64,000 bases of DNA from Bipolaris cookei (lineage: Eukaryota > Ascomycota > Dothideomycetes > Pleosporales > Pleosporaceae). The DNA lies in contig NRSV01000003.1 of NCBI GenBank assembly GCA_002286855.1, positions 173,159 through 237,158 on the forward strand, read 5' to 3'. The translations under genes and the position numbers were made by a program. Below the pieces are notes generated by a model. That model saw only the letters and a program-made list of their open reading frames with translations. It did not search any database and was not told the DNA's origin. Below, one piece after another: positions 44,206 through 54,910 of the stretch (positions within the stretch are counted from its first letter, which is position 1; the number at the start of each line of letters is the position of its first letter).

Positions 44206-45462
44206 ATGAGTGACGACACAGAAAGAGTAAGCGTCCACGGTCGAATTTTCCAGAAGATATCGCTAGATGAGAAAATCTATTTCGCTCCGGTGGCCATCGA
44301 CGACCGCGAGGAGAGCAGACTGAGTGCCCAACATGATCTCATGTCCAGACTCTTGGGGAACAGGTTATTTTCCGGCCGGATACCAATAACAGAACCTCGG
44401 TCGATACTGGAATGCGGTTATGGGGGAGGTGACTGGGCCGTCCAGTGTGCGGATGAATTTGAGGACTGCGAGGTACGTGCTCCGACATGCTGACCGTGTA
44501 GGCAAAGATGGGTTGATTCTAGTAATGCCCGTCACCTAGCCAGCAGATATTGACTACTACAGATTACCGCTATTGATATATTTCCCATGTGAGTGAATTG
44601 GGCGTAGGGGATGTTGGCCATGACGAGTCTAAGCTAATTTTTCCTTCTACAGGCAGGTTTCAGACCAACCCGAGAATTTAGAACTGATCGGCCACAATCT
44701 TAACGATCCACTCCGTGATCCCGATATTTTCAAAGCAAATCAATATGACTTGATCCACTCGCGATTTGTATTTCCGGGAATAAAAACGGGAAGATGGCCT
44801 AGGTACATCAGAGACATGAAGCTGCTGCTACGACCAGGAGGATGGGTTCAAGTCATGGAGTACCTCCCCATCATCCAGTCTCACAATGGGCGCCTCACAG
44901 AGGATTCTGCAGTTAGGAGGTGGTGGCAGTCGTACCAGGCTGCAATGACGAGGATGGATAGAGATCCAAGGATAGGTCGTCGCTTGTCTCAGCTGCTTGT
45001 TGAGAACAGGTACCGCGACGTAGCAGTCGATATCAAGCAGCTGCACATCGGTGGCTGGCCAACAGGTAGGATTATCTCCTTTGATCTGCCGCAGTATCGT
45101 GGATGCCACCGACATAGGTGATCCTGCCATGGTGTAGAAGTAGTGTTGTACCAGCGTGAGGAGATGTTGACATTTTGAACAGACCCAGACAAGGCCAATA
45201 TGGGAGAAGAGGCTATCGAGGTAGGTCATGGATCTTGATAACAGTGAGGTCCAAGGTACTGACCATGTCCGCTGGGGTGCAGGTAATTGGCGATCTCCTC
45301 GAGTCGATTGGGCTTTGGCCATTCACTGAGGAGCTTGGTTGGACGGCTGCACAGTTTGACCATCTCATGGGAGAGGTTCGCGAAGAGCTCGAGGATGTCG
45401 AGTTGAAGCTATACATGGAAATGTACGTAGAGGCGCAAGAGCGAGAGACACAAAGCAACTAA
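44206..45462 (+). CDS. LaeA/TAM-type SAM-dependent methyltransferase, 307 aa
   Basis: Five exons: 44206-44472, 44563-44588 (26 nt), 44653-45065, 45183-45220 (38 nt), 45283-45462 (308 codons with stop). Methyltransferase motif I is ILECGYGGGDWAVQCAD, followed across the tiny second exon by the acidic strand ITAIDIFPM. Later motifs are YDLIHSRFVFPGIKTG and LLLRPGGWVQVMEY. The N-terminal RIFQKISLDEKIYFAPVAIDDREESRLSAQHDLM matches the lead-in of LaeA-like and trans-aconitate-type methyltransferases of fungi. Such proteins methylate small metabolites or act as regulators of secondary metabolism; there is no biosynthetic cluster beside it to choose between these. All four introns keep the frame open and rebuild the fold. 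Function beyond methyl transfer is not known. Confidence 0.85.
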
Positions 45463-47223
45463 CTGTATGCTAGATTTGTCGGACGAGGACGGAAGAGCAC
45501 TGGTTAATGGGGTGTAGGATTCTCATACAGCGAAGACTGGTCTGTTGCAAGGCGCGTCTCGTGTCAGCAGTGATGTTAGAGCCTGAGTCTTGTGCGGGGA
45601 CGGAATCGTGTGGTCGCGACAGGATGATGTGCAGGGTTGTAGCATTCATTATAGCTGTCGCCAAACTAGTCTGTGTTGTTTGCTCGTTATAGTTCGTACG
45701 TGACAAGTCAATGTACCCGTCTACATGTAAGCATAGAAAGAGCCGGCAAGAGTTGGAGCAACGCGTGCTGTTTTATGAAGCACCAATACATGAGAGGCGA
45801 GGCTGCTGCTGCTAACGGGGCCATGATGGCGGCTTTGTAGACAGACAATGGGTCGATAGATGGTCTCGGGTTGCAGCAAAGACGTACAAGGAAAATGATG
45901 GGGAAAGGCAAAAGACGAAGGGGCGAGGGAAGTAGAGGAGAGGAGAGGAGAGGAGAGGAGAGGAGGAATACTGTGAGTCGAGGATGAGGAAGGAAGGGTG
46001 AGCAGTAGAGGCAACAGCACTAACTCCCCTCCTCCCACCACTGCCACCACTAGTACTACGACCACCACCTACGTCAAGCAAGCAAGACGCGTCTTCCCCT
46101 TGACAGCATGGGCGCAATGGGCCACGCATCTGCTCATCTTCGGGGTCCGGGGGCTGATTGGCATGGCTGGCATTTCACAAGCCTCTGGCCCCGACAGCTT
46201 GGTAGCGAAAAACCGTCCGATGGGGCCCTCTCCTGGTTGATCCTTCACGCTCTCGCTCTCGTACTCACCGGCCCAGGTGCCATGACTACCGTTGATTATT
46301 TTTTTACTTAGAGGCAGCGCTGGTTCTGATGGCCTTTTTAAACGCATGGCCTTTTGCTGCCGACGATGTGCTCGCGCCCTGGAAGCAAGCAGTGTGGCGC
46401 CTATGATCTATTGCATCCCATCGCCTATCGACGTTGAACTCTCTCCATGGCCGTGCGCACACGCACTGCGTCGGGGAAGCGGGTGCGATAGACGAACCCT
46501 CGTCGAAAAAGCCCAAGACCGTTGTCGTGCCATGGATTCGGCCCGCCATGACCGGCCAGGCGCCATCTACTATTGTCGGCAGAGACGCTCTATGTATGTG
46601 TATATTATGCGCGGGGTTATCATGTACACATGTACTCTGTATGTACATAAATTATTTACATACTGCCATGTGCAGCCCCGCATTACTCGACGCCCATATC
46701 CTCGGCTGGCAGTAGTAAGAGGCTAGACCGCTGAGCGTCATTCAGGACTGTTATGTCCGCTATGGCCGTGCTCCATCTTCGCCAATGCCAATGACGATAC
46801 TATGCCAATCACCCACACGACCTTGACGCCAAAGACGCACCGCCTCTATCCCCCTACGGCAATACGCACTCGCCTTGAATTCTTCCGAGCACCGGGCTCA
46901 ATTCCTCGGGTCACCGCCATCTTTTGATCAGCAAGCCCACGGAGCACACTATTTAGCCGGCTGCCATCTTAACTACATCTACAAAGCGTATAGCGCTCTC
47001 GACCCGCCTTCTTCCTTCTGCCGAACCCAGTATGCGCAGATTCAATTCCCCGCACTCCATCTTGCTTCTCCAATGTTGTGGGTGAAGCCCGTGTATCGAC
47101 GGGGAAAATGCCTTAGTGCTCCGCATATGTACATAGACGATGCCGTCTCCGGATACTTGACGGTATAAGTACCCGTAAACATGCCCGTGGAGCCATTACT
47201 AACTCCACAAAACTTCCGTCGTC
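45463..47223. other. Intergenic region, 1.8 kb, with AGGAG microsatellite
   Basis: No gene recognised between the methyltransferase and the GDSL esterase (both plus). A short AGGAG repeat lies at about 45936-45964. Frames on either strand are short and without motifs. The right end holds the GDSL promoter. Confidence 0.5.
47164..47169 (+). promoter_or_regulatory. TATA-like box of the GDSL esterase gene
   Basis: TATAAG lies about 60 bases upstream of the ATG at 47224; a fair but unproven core promoter element. Confidence 0.4.
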
Positions 47224-48343
47224 ATGTTAACTGAGTGGCTTGTTTGCGCTCTCTTCGTAAACTTGGCTGTTGCCAGCAAAACTAAACCCACACCCGCCAA
47301 TCCAAGGTTCACCACGCTGGTTACCTTTGGCGACAGTTATACAGACGAAAATCGCTTAGGTTACTTCATCAACAATAATGGTTCCGCTCCACCAGTAGGT
47401 TGGCAGCAGCCAGTGGTATGTTGACCCACCTATAGTCATTGTTATCCGTTCTAAACATACAATGCAGGGCTTGAAAACGGCCTCTGGAGGACGGTCCTGG
47501 GCTCGATTGGCCAGTGACTATTCTGGCATGAAGCTCTACAACTATGCTGTCTCTGGGGCTGTATGCTCCAACCAAGTATCTCCAAGGCCCCTCGCCGTCA
47601 TCAATGCGCCTTTTCCTGACATTGCTGCCTATGAGTTACCCGCTTTCATCGCTGACTCCAAATTCGTTAATCCGAACGGCACCAAATTCTTCACTGGCAA
47701 AGCTTCGGACACTGCCTATGCCATCTGGATTGGGACCAATGATCTCGGTAATGGCGCCTTTTTGACCGATAAACAGTTGCCCGGCAAGACTGTCATTGAC
47801 TACGTCGACTGCATTTACGACCAGATTACCCTTCTCTACAATAACGGCGCTCGCTATATTGTCCTCCTGAACCTGGCGCCCCTCGAATTGCTGCCACAAT
47901 ACCAGCTTCCCGAGAAAGGTGGCTTGCAATCGACGCAATTCTTCAACGACGCCCCCGGAAAGAACCTGACCTCGCTCCATGGCCGCATGAAAAACACGGT
48001 TGCCGCGTTGAACGGATTGTTCAAGTATCGTACGCCCTACCAGTTCGATCACACGGAGTTGTGGGACGGCGCTACGGTAGTGAATTTCGACGTCAACGCT
48101 CTGCTTCAGGAAATTTACTATCACCCAAGCAAGTACCTCAATGGCACTGCGCCGCCCAATGTAGAAGGTGCGGCGCATCTGTGCAACGACCAGGGAAGCA
48201 ACTGCACCACGGCTGGCAGTCTGGACAGCTTCATGTGGTATGATCCGCTGCATCCAAGTGAGCAGACCAGCCGCATCATAGCCAGAGAATTTGTTAGTGT
48301 ACTCAGCGGCGAGAGCAAGTATGCTTCTTACTGGGGGGAATGA
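47224..48343 (+). CDS. Secreted GDSL-type esterase (CE16-like), 355 aa
   Basis: Exons 47224-47415 and 47468-48343; the intron is 52 nt and in phase 0. The N-terminus MLTEWLVCALFVNLAVASK is a signal peptide. The catalytic blocks of SGNH/GDSL hydrolases are all visible: block I TLVTFGDSYTDENRLGYF (nucleophile Ser), block III WIGTNDLGNG (oxyanion Asn) and block V DPLHPSEQT (Asp and His). Several NXS/T sequons (NGT, NLT, NCT) fit a secreted glycoprotein. The order and spacing recall fungal carbohydrate esterase family 16 acetylesterases that remove acetyl groups from hemicellulose oligomers, but a lipase/acylhydrolase role cannot be excluded. The gene converges with ORC4, 235 bp between stop codons. 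Confidence 0.9.
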
Positions 48344-48578
48344 CGAGTGATGTATTGAATAACTGGCAAGCAAGGATTAATTTAGAAGAATGAATATATA
48401 TGCAAATGTCTACAACGCCATTAAACGATGCTAAGGCTAATGCTATTACCAAATGATGTATGCTGTACGCCAAAAACGATGCAATCTGCGTTAAGGAAAA
48501 AGGAAATAGAAACAACCACCCCACTCAAGGGCAGAAGTTGAATCATCAGACACATCCATACCAACACAACACTCACAC

Positions 48579-51065
48579 TCAAATACTCCGACACCACCTC
48601 TCCAGCCCCTTATCCCCACCCCTAATCCCCTTGAGCACCTCGCCCACCTCCTCAAGCGCAACATCGCATCTCACCATGCCAAATGAGCCCACCTGACCCT
48701 GAACAACCGGCATGCACAAGCCCAGCTCCACAAGACCCTCCCACTCGCGCCTTGCTACATCTTTACCCCATACTTTGCTCGCTCCACTACTGCTACTAAG
48801 TCCACCCGCTGCCGATTGGATACGCGCTCGTGAAGCCAGCGTGACGTACTCATCGTACGCCATGTTGAAATTGCACGTGTCCGAGTCGTGAATGATGTCT
48901 AGTCGGGCTGCAGCGATAAGCAGAGAGAGTGCGAGCGTTGATAGGGAGGGCACGAGAGATAGCTTTGAGTCTGGGGCGCTGAGTAGATAACCTGGCTGGA
49001 AGGGCGTTTCGGGGAGGAGGGTGGCGGTGGGGAGGAGGAAGGAGATTAGGACTTGAGGGACAGATTTTGTGAGATAGAAGGAAGGTGCGAGATGTTGAGT
49101 TAGGAAGGATGGGGCTGAGAAGAGTTTCTGTGGACGCGGCGTTAATGACGTGGGATACAGATAAATTTGAGGAAAAACACTTACGGAAATGTTGGCATTC
49201 CATTCGCTGACCATGTCTTGCTTTGCATCGCCTTTTTGTCCTTTACTCGGTGTGCCCTTGGTTCCGCCACCCAGGATTCCTCGCTCCTTGACGCTCAGTT
49301 GTTCTGGTTCCAACGTCAGGCAAGCCTTGCACATGGTCTGGAAAGCAGTAAACGACGTCGCTAGCTTGAGATGCACGTATCGATGGCTGAATCGACTCTT
49401 GACGCGCTTCTCCAGAGTATTAGTCACATCGATGCGCGTTGTCAGTCCCAAAACGGCGATGGGAGCTTTCCGCGATTGCGCAATGTCAAAGAGATTGTAC
49501 AACAGTGTCTGGCGAGGATGATGGGCGAAGAGGTCAAACTCGTTCATGATGAAGATGACCGCTTTGGCTACTTGATCCGTATCTTCTCCTGTCTGTTCAG
49601 ACGGATGTGAGAGCAGAGCGAGTAGGGTAGCTAGTGTGTCGGCGTAGTTCTTACCAGGCCCACTGCCGTCTTCTTCGATATCCATCTCCTTGCCCAGCTG
49701 GCGCCAGATTTCTCGTAACGCAATTTTGTCATCAGTGTGTATGAATCCGTTTAGTCGAACAACATGGTAGTGTCCACTATTGTCTTTGGAAACTTCGGAG
49801 AGGACTTTGTTTACGAGTGCCGTCTTCCCACTACCCCGAGCGCCGATGATAAGCATAGAGTTACCCTCGCCAGCAGTGATTGTGTGTTCGACAACTTGGT
49901 ATACCGATTTATATTCTTCGTCCAAGCCAACCAGAGGCGAGGGACGCTTGCCTGTGATTCGTTCCATAACAATGGTCTTGATCAGGTTCAATTTGTGACC
50001 TGGCGCTAGGTTACTGTATATGAGAGGTAGAGTAGAACTTTTCTTTTGCGCCAAAGTTGGCTTGTTGAACGGACTGGGTTCGGCAGGATCCAAGACACTG
50101 CCCAAGGCGCTGTTGCCATCCACATCCAAGTCGTCGTCATCGTCGTCATTGCGTATATCAGCCTGCCCTTCAACATCTGACCATCGTCCCTCGCCATTGT
50201 TTGCAATGTGATCGGTGTGGTTCAGGCGCCGTGTTGTGCTCGCGGGTAATCTTTTGTTTCTTGTCGGGGAGGCATGTGCAAGTTCGTCTTCGCTTGCTGC
50301 TGTACTGGTCTCCCTGGTTGTAGGTTTGCGCCGTCTAGGGGCTGTTGCTGGAGCAGTAATTCCGTCTGCGCCAGACGCCTTCGGCACCGCCTTCCGTGTA
50401 CTCGTCGCCGCCCTTCGAGCCGGTGGCGGCTTTGGAGGCGTAGTGACCTTGTCGAAACCTTGCAGCTCGTCCTCTTCATCCTCTTCCTCTTCGGGAATGG
50501 GACTTGGCTCCTTCTTCCTGGGGGCTTTTGCTCGAGGAGCTACTAGCTTGCGCGCAGTCTTTGCGCTAGGTCTTGCAGCCGCCGGACGTGTTGCCAAAGG
50601 AACGGCATTCGTTGAATCACTATTCGCAGCATTCTGGGCTGCCACCTCTGCGTTGGTAGGTCGACCCCTCCTACGCTTGGGTGCAGCGGCTGGCTGTGGT
50701 TCGTCTGCAACATGCGCAGCGCTTGCTACATCTCCCTGTGGCACTGCCTGTGGCGGTTGGCGGTTCGCTTTAGACAATACTTTTATATCAAATGCGCCTT
50801 CAAAATCGTCGTAAACGTCTACATTTTCTCCTGTCGCCGGCTTCGCAGTTGTGCCATTTATTGCGCTCTTTAGCATCCTTCCCTTGGCTACCTTGACAGG
50901 TTTCTTGTCAATTTTTGGTGTTTTGCCATCGTCTGGATTGCTGAGAGACGGCTTGGCCAGCCTGCCAGCGGATTTTCTCGTCGATGGTTTTCTCAACGCG
51001 GTCGATTCGGTGGGCTTGGGGGCATCGAGCTTTCTTCGTTTCGCTGATCGTGGAGAGTCGTCCAT
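48579..51065 (-). CDS. ORC4: Origin recognition complex subunit 4, 809 aa, with AT-hook
   Basis: Exons on the minus strand: 51065-49185 and 49127-48579 (810 codons with stop). The 57-nt intron is a multiple of three without a stop, so only its splice signals (GTAAGT...CCACAG) reveal it. The N-terminal about 350 residues are basic and disordered, with an AT-hook core (KRRRGRPTN) and other Lys/Arg clusters. The AAA+ part has Walker A GARGSGKTALVNKVL, Walker B region VIFIMNEFDLFAHHPRQTLL, and the conserved LGLTTRIDVTNTLEKRVKSRFSHR. The C-terminal winged-helix part includes DTCNFNMAYDEYV. Orc4 binds replication origins within ORC. The Walker B Asp expected before EFD is Asn here. The match to human Orc4 around FDLFAHH...TLLYNLFDI is strong. 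Confidence 0.95.
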   Translation of the reverse strand: MDDSPRSAKRRKLDAPKPTESTALRKPSTRKSAGRLAKPSLSNPDDGKTPKIDKKPVKVAKGRMLKSAINGTTAKPATGENVDVYDDFEGAFDIKVLSKANRQPPQAVPQGDVASAAHVADEPQPAAAPKRRRGRPTNAEVAAQNAANSDSTNAVPLATRPAAARPSAKTARKLVAPRAKAPRKKEPSPIPEEEEDEEDELQGFDKVTTPPKPPPARRAATSTRKAVPKASGADGITAPATAPRRRKPTTRETSTAASEDELAHASPTRNKRLPASTTRRLNHTDHIANNGEGRWSDVEGQADIRNDDDDDDLDVDGNSALGSVLDPAEPSPFNKPTLAQKKSSTLPLIYSNLAPGHKLNLIKTIVMERITGKRPSPLVGLDEEYKSVYQVVEHTITAGEGNSMLIIGARGSGKTALVNKVLSEVSKDNSGHYHVVRLNGFIHTDDKIALREIWRQLGKEMDIEEDGSGPGKNYADTLATLLALLSHPSEQTGEDTDQVAKAVIFIMNEFDLFAHHPRQTLLYNLFDIAQSRKAPIAVLGLTTRIDVTNTLEKRVKSRFSHRYVHLKLATSFTAFQTMCKACLTLEPEQLSVKERGILGGGTKGTPSKGQKGDAKQDMVSEWNANISVSVFPQIYLYPTSLTPRPQKLFSAPSFLTQHLAPSFYLTKSVPQVLISFLLPTATLLPETPFQPGYLLSAPDSKLSLVPSLSTLALSLLIAAARLDIIHDSDTCNFNMAYDEYVTLASRARIQSAAGGLSSSSGASKVWGKDVARREWEGLVELGLCMPVVQGQVGSFGMVRCDVALEEVGEVLKGIRGGDKGLERWCRSI

Positions 51066-51416
51066 GACGGTAAACTATATTTCTTTGAATATGTGAAGGG
51101 CGTGTCGATGGGATGTCCGTTACAGGGTATGCACCATGGCAGTTGTGGTGATTGAAAGAAATCCGCCTAGCAACCAGATCCTAAAGTTGTTGCTGCTAGG
51201 CGCGTTCCCTCTCCAAAGGCGCGTTGTCGCGCTGCCATCCCTGCATTGTGCCAAGACCCCACCTCCGACCATACTACATTGTGCATGCAGCACGCCCTAC
51301 AATTGACTTCCCCACTATCGCTATCGTTACTACTAGCCTCAAAATAGCTTGCGAAAAGTACTGAGATATTAGATAGCCATGTCCCTCATGCCTTTCCTCC
51401 CACAATCATATACACA
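51066..51416. promoter_or_regulatory. Divergent promoter region of ORC4 and an MFS gene
   Basis: 351 bp between two start codons on opposite strands; both promoters should be here. No decisive motif was seen. Confidence 0.45.
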
Positions 51417-52818
51417 ATGACTTCAATCCAGAGTGCCCAGTCTGATCTAACATCATCTCCACACAATATCCCTCCACCGACACTGGACGACATTGAACTA
51501 TTTCAGCATACTAATAATGATACTCCACATAACGAGGCAGCATTTTCTCTTCCACCTACCGATAGGGGCAAGGATGCCTGGCTCTGCCTGTTCAGCTGTT
51601 TCATGCTCGAGGCAATGATCTGGGGGTTTCCCTCCTGCTATGGTGTGTTCCAAGAATACTATGCAACCAGTAATGAGTTTGCGGGACAGAGAAACATTGC
51701 TGTTGTGGGTGCTTGCGCAATGGTATTTCTCACAGCCCCTCAGATAGATTCAAGCCTAAATTATATCTCAGGGTATCATGTACATAGACATCATGTTGTG
51801 GTTCGCTGTGCTCAAGTACTTCCCCACATTCCGCCGTTATGCCACTCCGGCTGGTCTGGTCGTCGTCTGTCTTGCACTTGGCCTTGGGTCCCTGTCGACG
51901 ACTGTCACCCACCTTATTGTCACTCAGGGAATCCTCTACGCGCTGGGCGGTGGTTTAGCATGGACTCCCATTCTCTTCAACATTGAAGAGTGGTGGGTTC
52001 GTCGTCGAGGATTCGCATACGGAGCGACTATGGCTGGTCTCGGATTGAGCGGTGCCATTCTTCCCCTGATCTTGGAATGGCTCTTGCAGTCCTATGGCTT
52101 CCGAACGACGCTCAGGGTCTGCGCTCTCAGTTTTGTCGGTCTGAACTTCCCAATCATCATCTTCTTCAAGCCGCGCCTCCCGCTGTCCCAAACTTCGCAG
52201 TCCAGAAGCTTCGACTTGTCTTTCTGGACCTGCTCGAACTATCTCATCCTGCAGTCTGGCAATGTCATCCAAAGCCTTGGTTTCTTCCTTCCTGCAATAT
52301 ACCTCCCCACCTTTGCTCGCTCCATTGGCGCAAGTACTGTTCAAAGCACTGTCACCATCATACTTGTCAACGCAGCAGCGTTTGTTGGCAGTCTATGTAT
52401 GGGCTTGGCCACCGACAAATACCACGTGACCAACTGTCTGCTGGTCTCTGCACTCGGCTCAGCCGTCGGCAGTTTCTTAATCTGGGGTTTCTCCACATCA
52501 CTAGCACCCCTGTACATGTTTTGCATCATCTACGGAGCGTTTGCTGGATGTCAGTCAAGTGCCTGGAGTGCCATTGTTGCCGACACACAAAAGAAAAGAA
52601 GGGGTGCAGACTCGGGCTTCGTATGGGCCTGTCTCTCCGCTGGAAAGGGCGTTGGCAACCTATGTAGCGGTCCGCTATCGGAAGCGTTGATGCACGCTGG
52701 CAACTGGAGTGCAGGTTTTGCTTATGGCAGCGGTTATGGAGCGTTGATTGTTTTTACTGGCGCGACGGCACTCTTGAGCGGATGGGGATATGCGGCCAAG
52801 CGAATTGGATGGATTTGA
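51417..52818 (+). CDS. Monocarboxylate-transporter-like MFS protein, 450 aa
   Basis: Exons 51417-51722 and 51772-52818; the 49-nt intron joins GACAM to GIMYIDIMLWF, which completes helix 2. After a 55-residue hydrophilic N-tail the first helix region reads DAWLCLFSCFMLEAMIWGFPSCYGVFQEYY, the pattern of fungal MCT-family carriers. Twelve helices are expected; others are seen at LIVTQGILYALGGGLAWTPI, GLGLSGAILPLILEWLL and SLGFFLPAIYLPTFA. The family moves monocarboxylates or other small acids, but many fungal members have no known substrate. The C-terminus ends KRIGWI. It is divergent from ORC4. Confidence 0.88.
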
Positions 52819-53808
52819 GATAATCGTGTTTGAGTTCAACATTGCGCATTGCGCATTATGGTGCCGAGGCTCGTATGCGATTGCCAATGCTGTATCACAC
52901 TCATTAAGAACTGCGCAAGGATGTAGAGTAGAAGACGAGAGAATCATTCGATGAGCAATCAAAGAAGGCGAATGTCACAGAAGGTACATGGTGGTTGGGT
53001 GGTTGCGCCAATGAGCTTCGTTGCGGGTTGGTCTTGGCAAGGAAGATACGCGTACGCATGAAACAGGCCCACCGACGTCCTTCATGCGCGATCAGGCTTC
53101 CCGCATCTTGTAAACAAGCATATCACTTTTCTTAGCAACCCTAAGCACCTACTGACAATCTATCTGTGGCCGGGGAAAGGCTCCTGTTCCCTATGCGTGC
53201 TGCGCAAGGGCCGCCGATGTTCCAAATGCCGCTTCATCTTTCGACTGACAGCTGCATCTCATTGGCACACCACCTGAAACCCTGATGCGATCAGCGGTTG
53301 CATCAAACAAACATATTGCCCGAATCAGTTGGCAAGGCTGGGCTCCCAACCAGTCTGTATGTTACACCCTAGCTGCTGAGCCGCGCCTACGCAATGTCTA
53401 GATTGATCTCGTCAACATCTTACAGATGACAGTGGAGGTTTCATGACAAACACCATAGGCCGAACGACAGGCATTATACGGCTCGTTTTGTTTTCAGGAC
53501 CTTTAGATGAATAGTATGTCGATCGTTCCCGTGAGCACGTCATAGCTATCAAGTATATATATCTTGGAAGTTGGCCTCGAGGTTTGAAGGCCACCAACAA
53601 GTCAACAGTTGCCATTCAGACACATTCTCTTTGAGAAGGTTCTCTTTACACCTTTCTCTCTTCCTTCTTTGTTACCATTCTCTCAATATCCTAGCGATAT
53701 TCGTACATTCACTTCGGCTGTGCCACTTTGTCCCTGTTACCCTTCACCCTCATCACTCAATCACTCTTCATCGTTTCTACACAGCTCGCTTAAACGACTA
53801 CCGCAATC
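52819..53808. other. Intergenic region with probable promoter of the repeat-protein gene
   Basis: No gene seen. A TATATATAT stretch at 53554-53562 followed by a pyrimidine-rich tract (about 53625-53770, many CTT/TCT) before the ATG at 53809 looks like a strong fungal promoter and leader. Confidence 0.5.
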
Positions 53809-54910
53809 ATGAGGCCTGCTGTCATTCTCGCCCTTTCGGGATCTTCCCTTGCTCGTAAGTTTTCTGTAAATGAATTTTGTCATAGGCACTGACTAATACT
53901 CCCAAGTGCCCTTTGGCGGTGCCATGAACGCCATGTTTGGTGCTAAGGAGGCACGTGAGGCTCCTGCACCAAGTAACATGCCCAACTTCCCAGGCGCCGG
54001 TTTCCCGGCTCCTACTGGAACCGGCGTACCTGCTTTCCCTCTTCCCACTGGAGGTTTCCCCGGTGGTTCCCCAGGAGGCCAGTCCGGAGGTCAGACTGGA
54101 GGCCAGCCCGGAGGCCAGACTGGAGGCCAGCCCGGAGGCCAGCCCGGAGGCCAGACTGGAGGCCAGCCCGGAGGTCAGACTGGAGGCCAGCCCGGAGGTC
54201 AGACTGGAGGCCAGCCCGGAGGCCAGACTGGAGGCCAGCCCGGAGGTCAGACTGGAGGCCAGCCCGGAGGCCAGACTGGAGGCCAGCCCGGAGGTCAGAC
54301 TGGAGGTCAACACGGCGGTCAGACTGGAGGTCAACACGGCGGTCAGACTGGAGGTCAACACGGCGGTCAGACTGGAGGTCAATACGGCGGTCAGACCGGA
54401 GGTCAACAAGGCGGAGGTTTCCCTGGCTTCCAAGGAGGCAAGCCCCCAACTGTAAAGAGGCTCGTAGTCAACTACGGCCTTGCTCCCACACTACTCAAGA
54501 GGGGAGAGGCTGCCACTCCTTCTCTGCCAGAATTCCACCTTCTTTCCGAGACCGGTAGTGCTGCTCCCGCTGCAAGCGCACCGGTTGCGGGTTCTCCTAC
54601 TGAAGGTACCCCAACTGAGGGCGCTCCTGAGGCTGGTGCTCCTGGTGCTGGTGCCACAGGCGCCCCCGGTGCAGGAACTCCCCCGTTCCCTCTCCCCACC
54701 GGCACTCATCCCCCCTTCCCCATGCCCACTGGCGGTTTCCCCGGTGGCCCAGGTGGCAACGCTTCCTTCCCCGGTGCTCCCAGCAGTCCCGGAGGCGAGG
54801 GCGGCAACACTGGTGCCGGTGGATTTCTCGAGTGGCTCAGCGGTCTCTTGGGTAAGGGCAAGGGTGAGGGTGAGGGAAAAGGTGATGGCGAGTCCAAGGG
54901 CGACTACTAA
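53809..54910 (+). CDS. Secreted GGQX-repeat protein, 349 aa
   Basis: Exons 53809-53854 and 53907-54910 (350 codons with stop); the 52-nt intron lies inside the signal peptide, as in many fungal cell-surface genes. The start MRPAVILALSGSSLALP is a signal peptide. After a Pro/Gly region (GAGFPAPTGTGVPAFPLPTG) come 28 contiguous tetrapeptides Gly-Gly-Gln-X (54074-54409) with X mainly Thr alternating with Pro, then Thr with His, ending Tyr and Gln. Next is a short unique part with two Lys-Arg pairs (TVKR and LLKR) that could be Kex2 sites bounding a 12-residue peptide. A second Gly/Pro/Ala-rich part follows, with an amphipathic GGFLEWLSGLLGKGKG and a charged GKGEGEGKG tail. No Cys is present. I recognise no family; a structural or surface role is a guess. 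Confidence 0.82.
54074..54409 (+). repeat. 12-bp coding minisatellite, 28 units
   Basis: Units of the form GGAGGYCAG plus a variable codon (ACT, CCC, CAC, TAC, CAA). The first two-thirds alternate ACT and CCC; the last third uses GGAGGTCAACACGGCGGTCAG-like pairs, showing higher-order 24-bp units. Repeat number probably differs between strains. Confidence 0.93.

Noticed and set aside
50215..50814. 199-codon plus-strand frame opposite the ORC4 N-terminus
   Set aside because: Low-complexity antisense of the Lys/Ala/Pro-rich region; no independent start or motif support.
53822..54455. Long open frames on the minus strand and in another plus frame over the GGQX repeat
   Set aside because: A 12-bp repeat without stop codons in any frame automatically gives long frames; only the frame with signal peptide, intron phase and unique flanks is credible.
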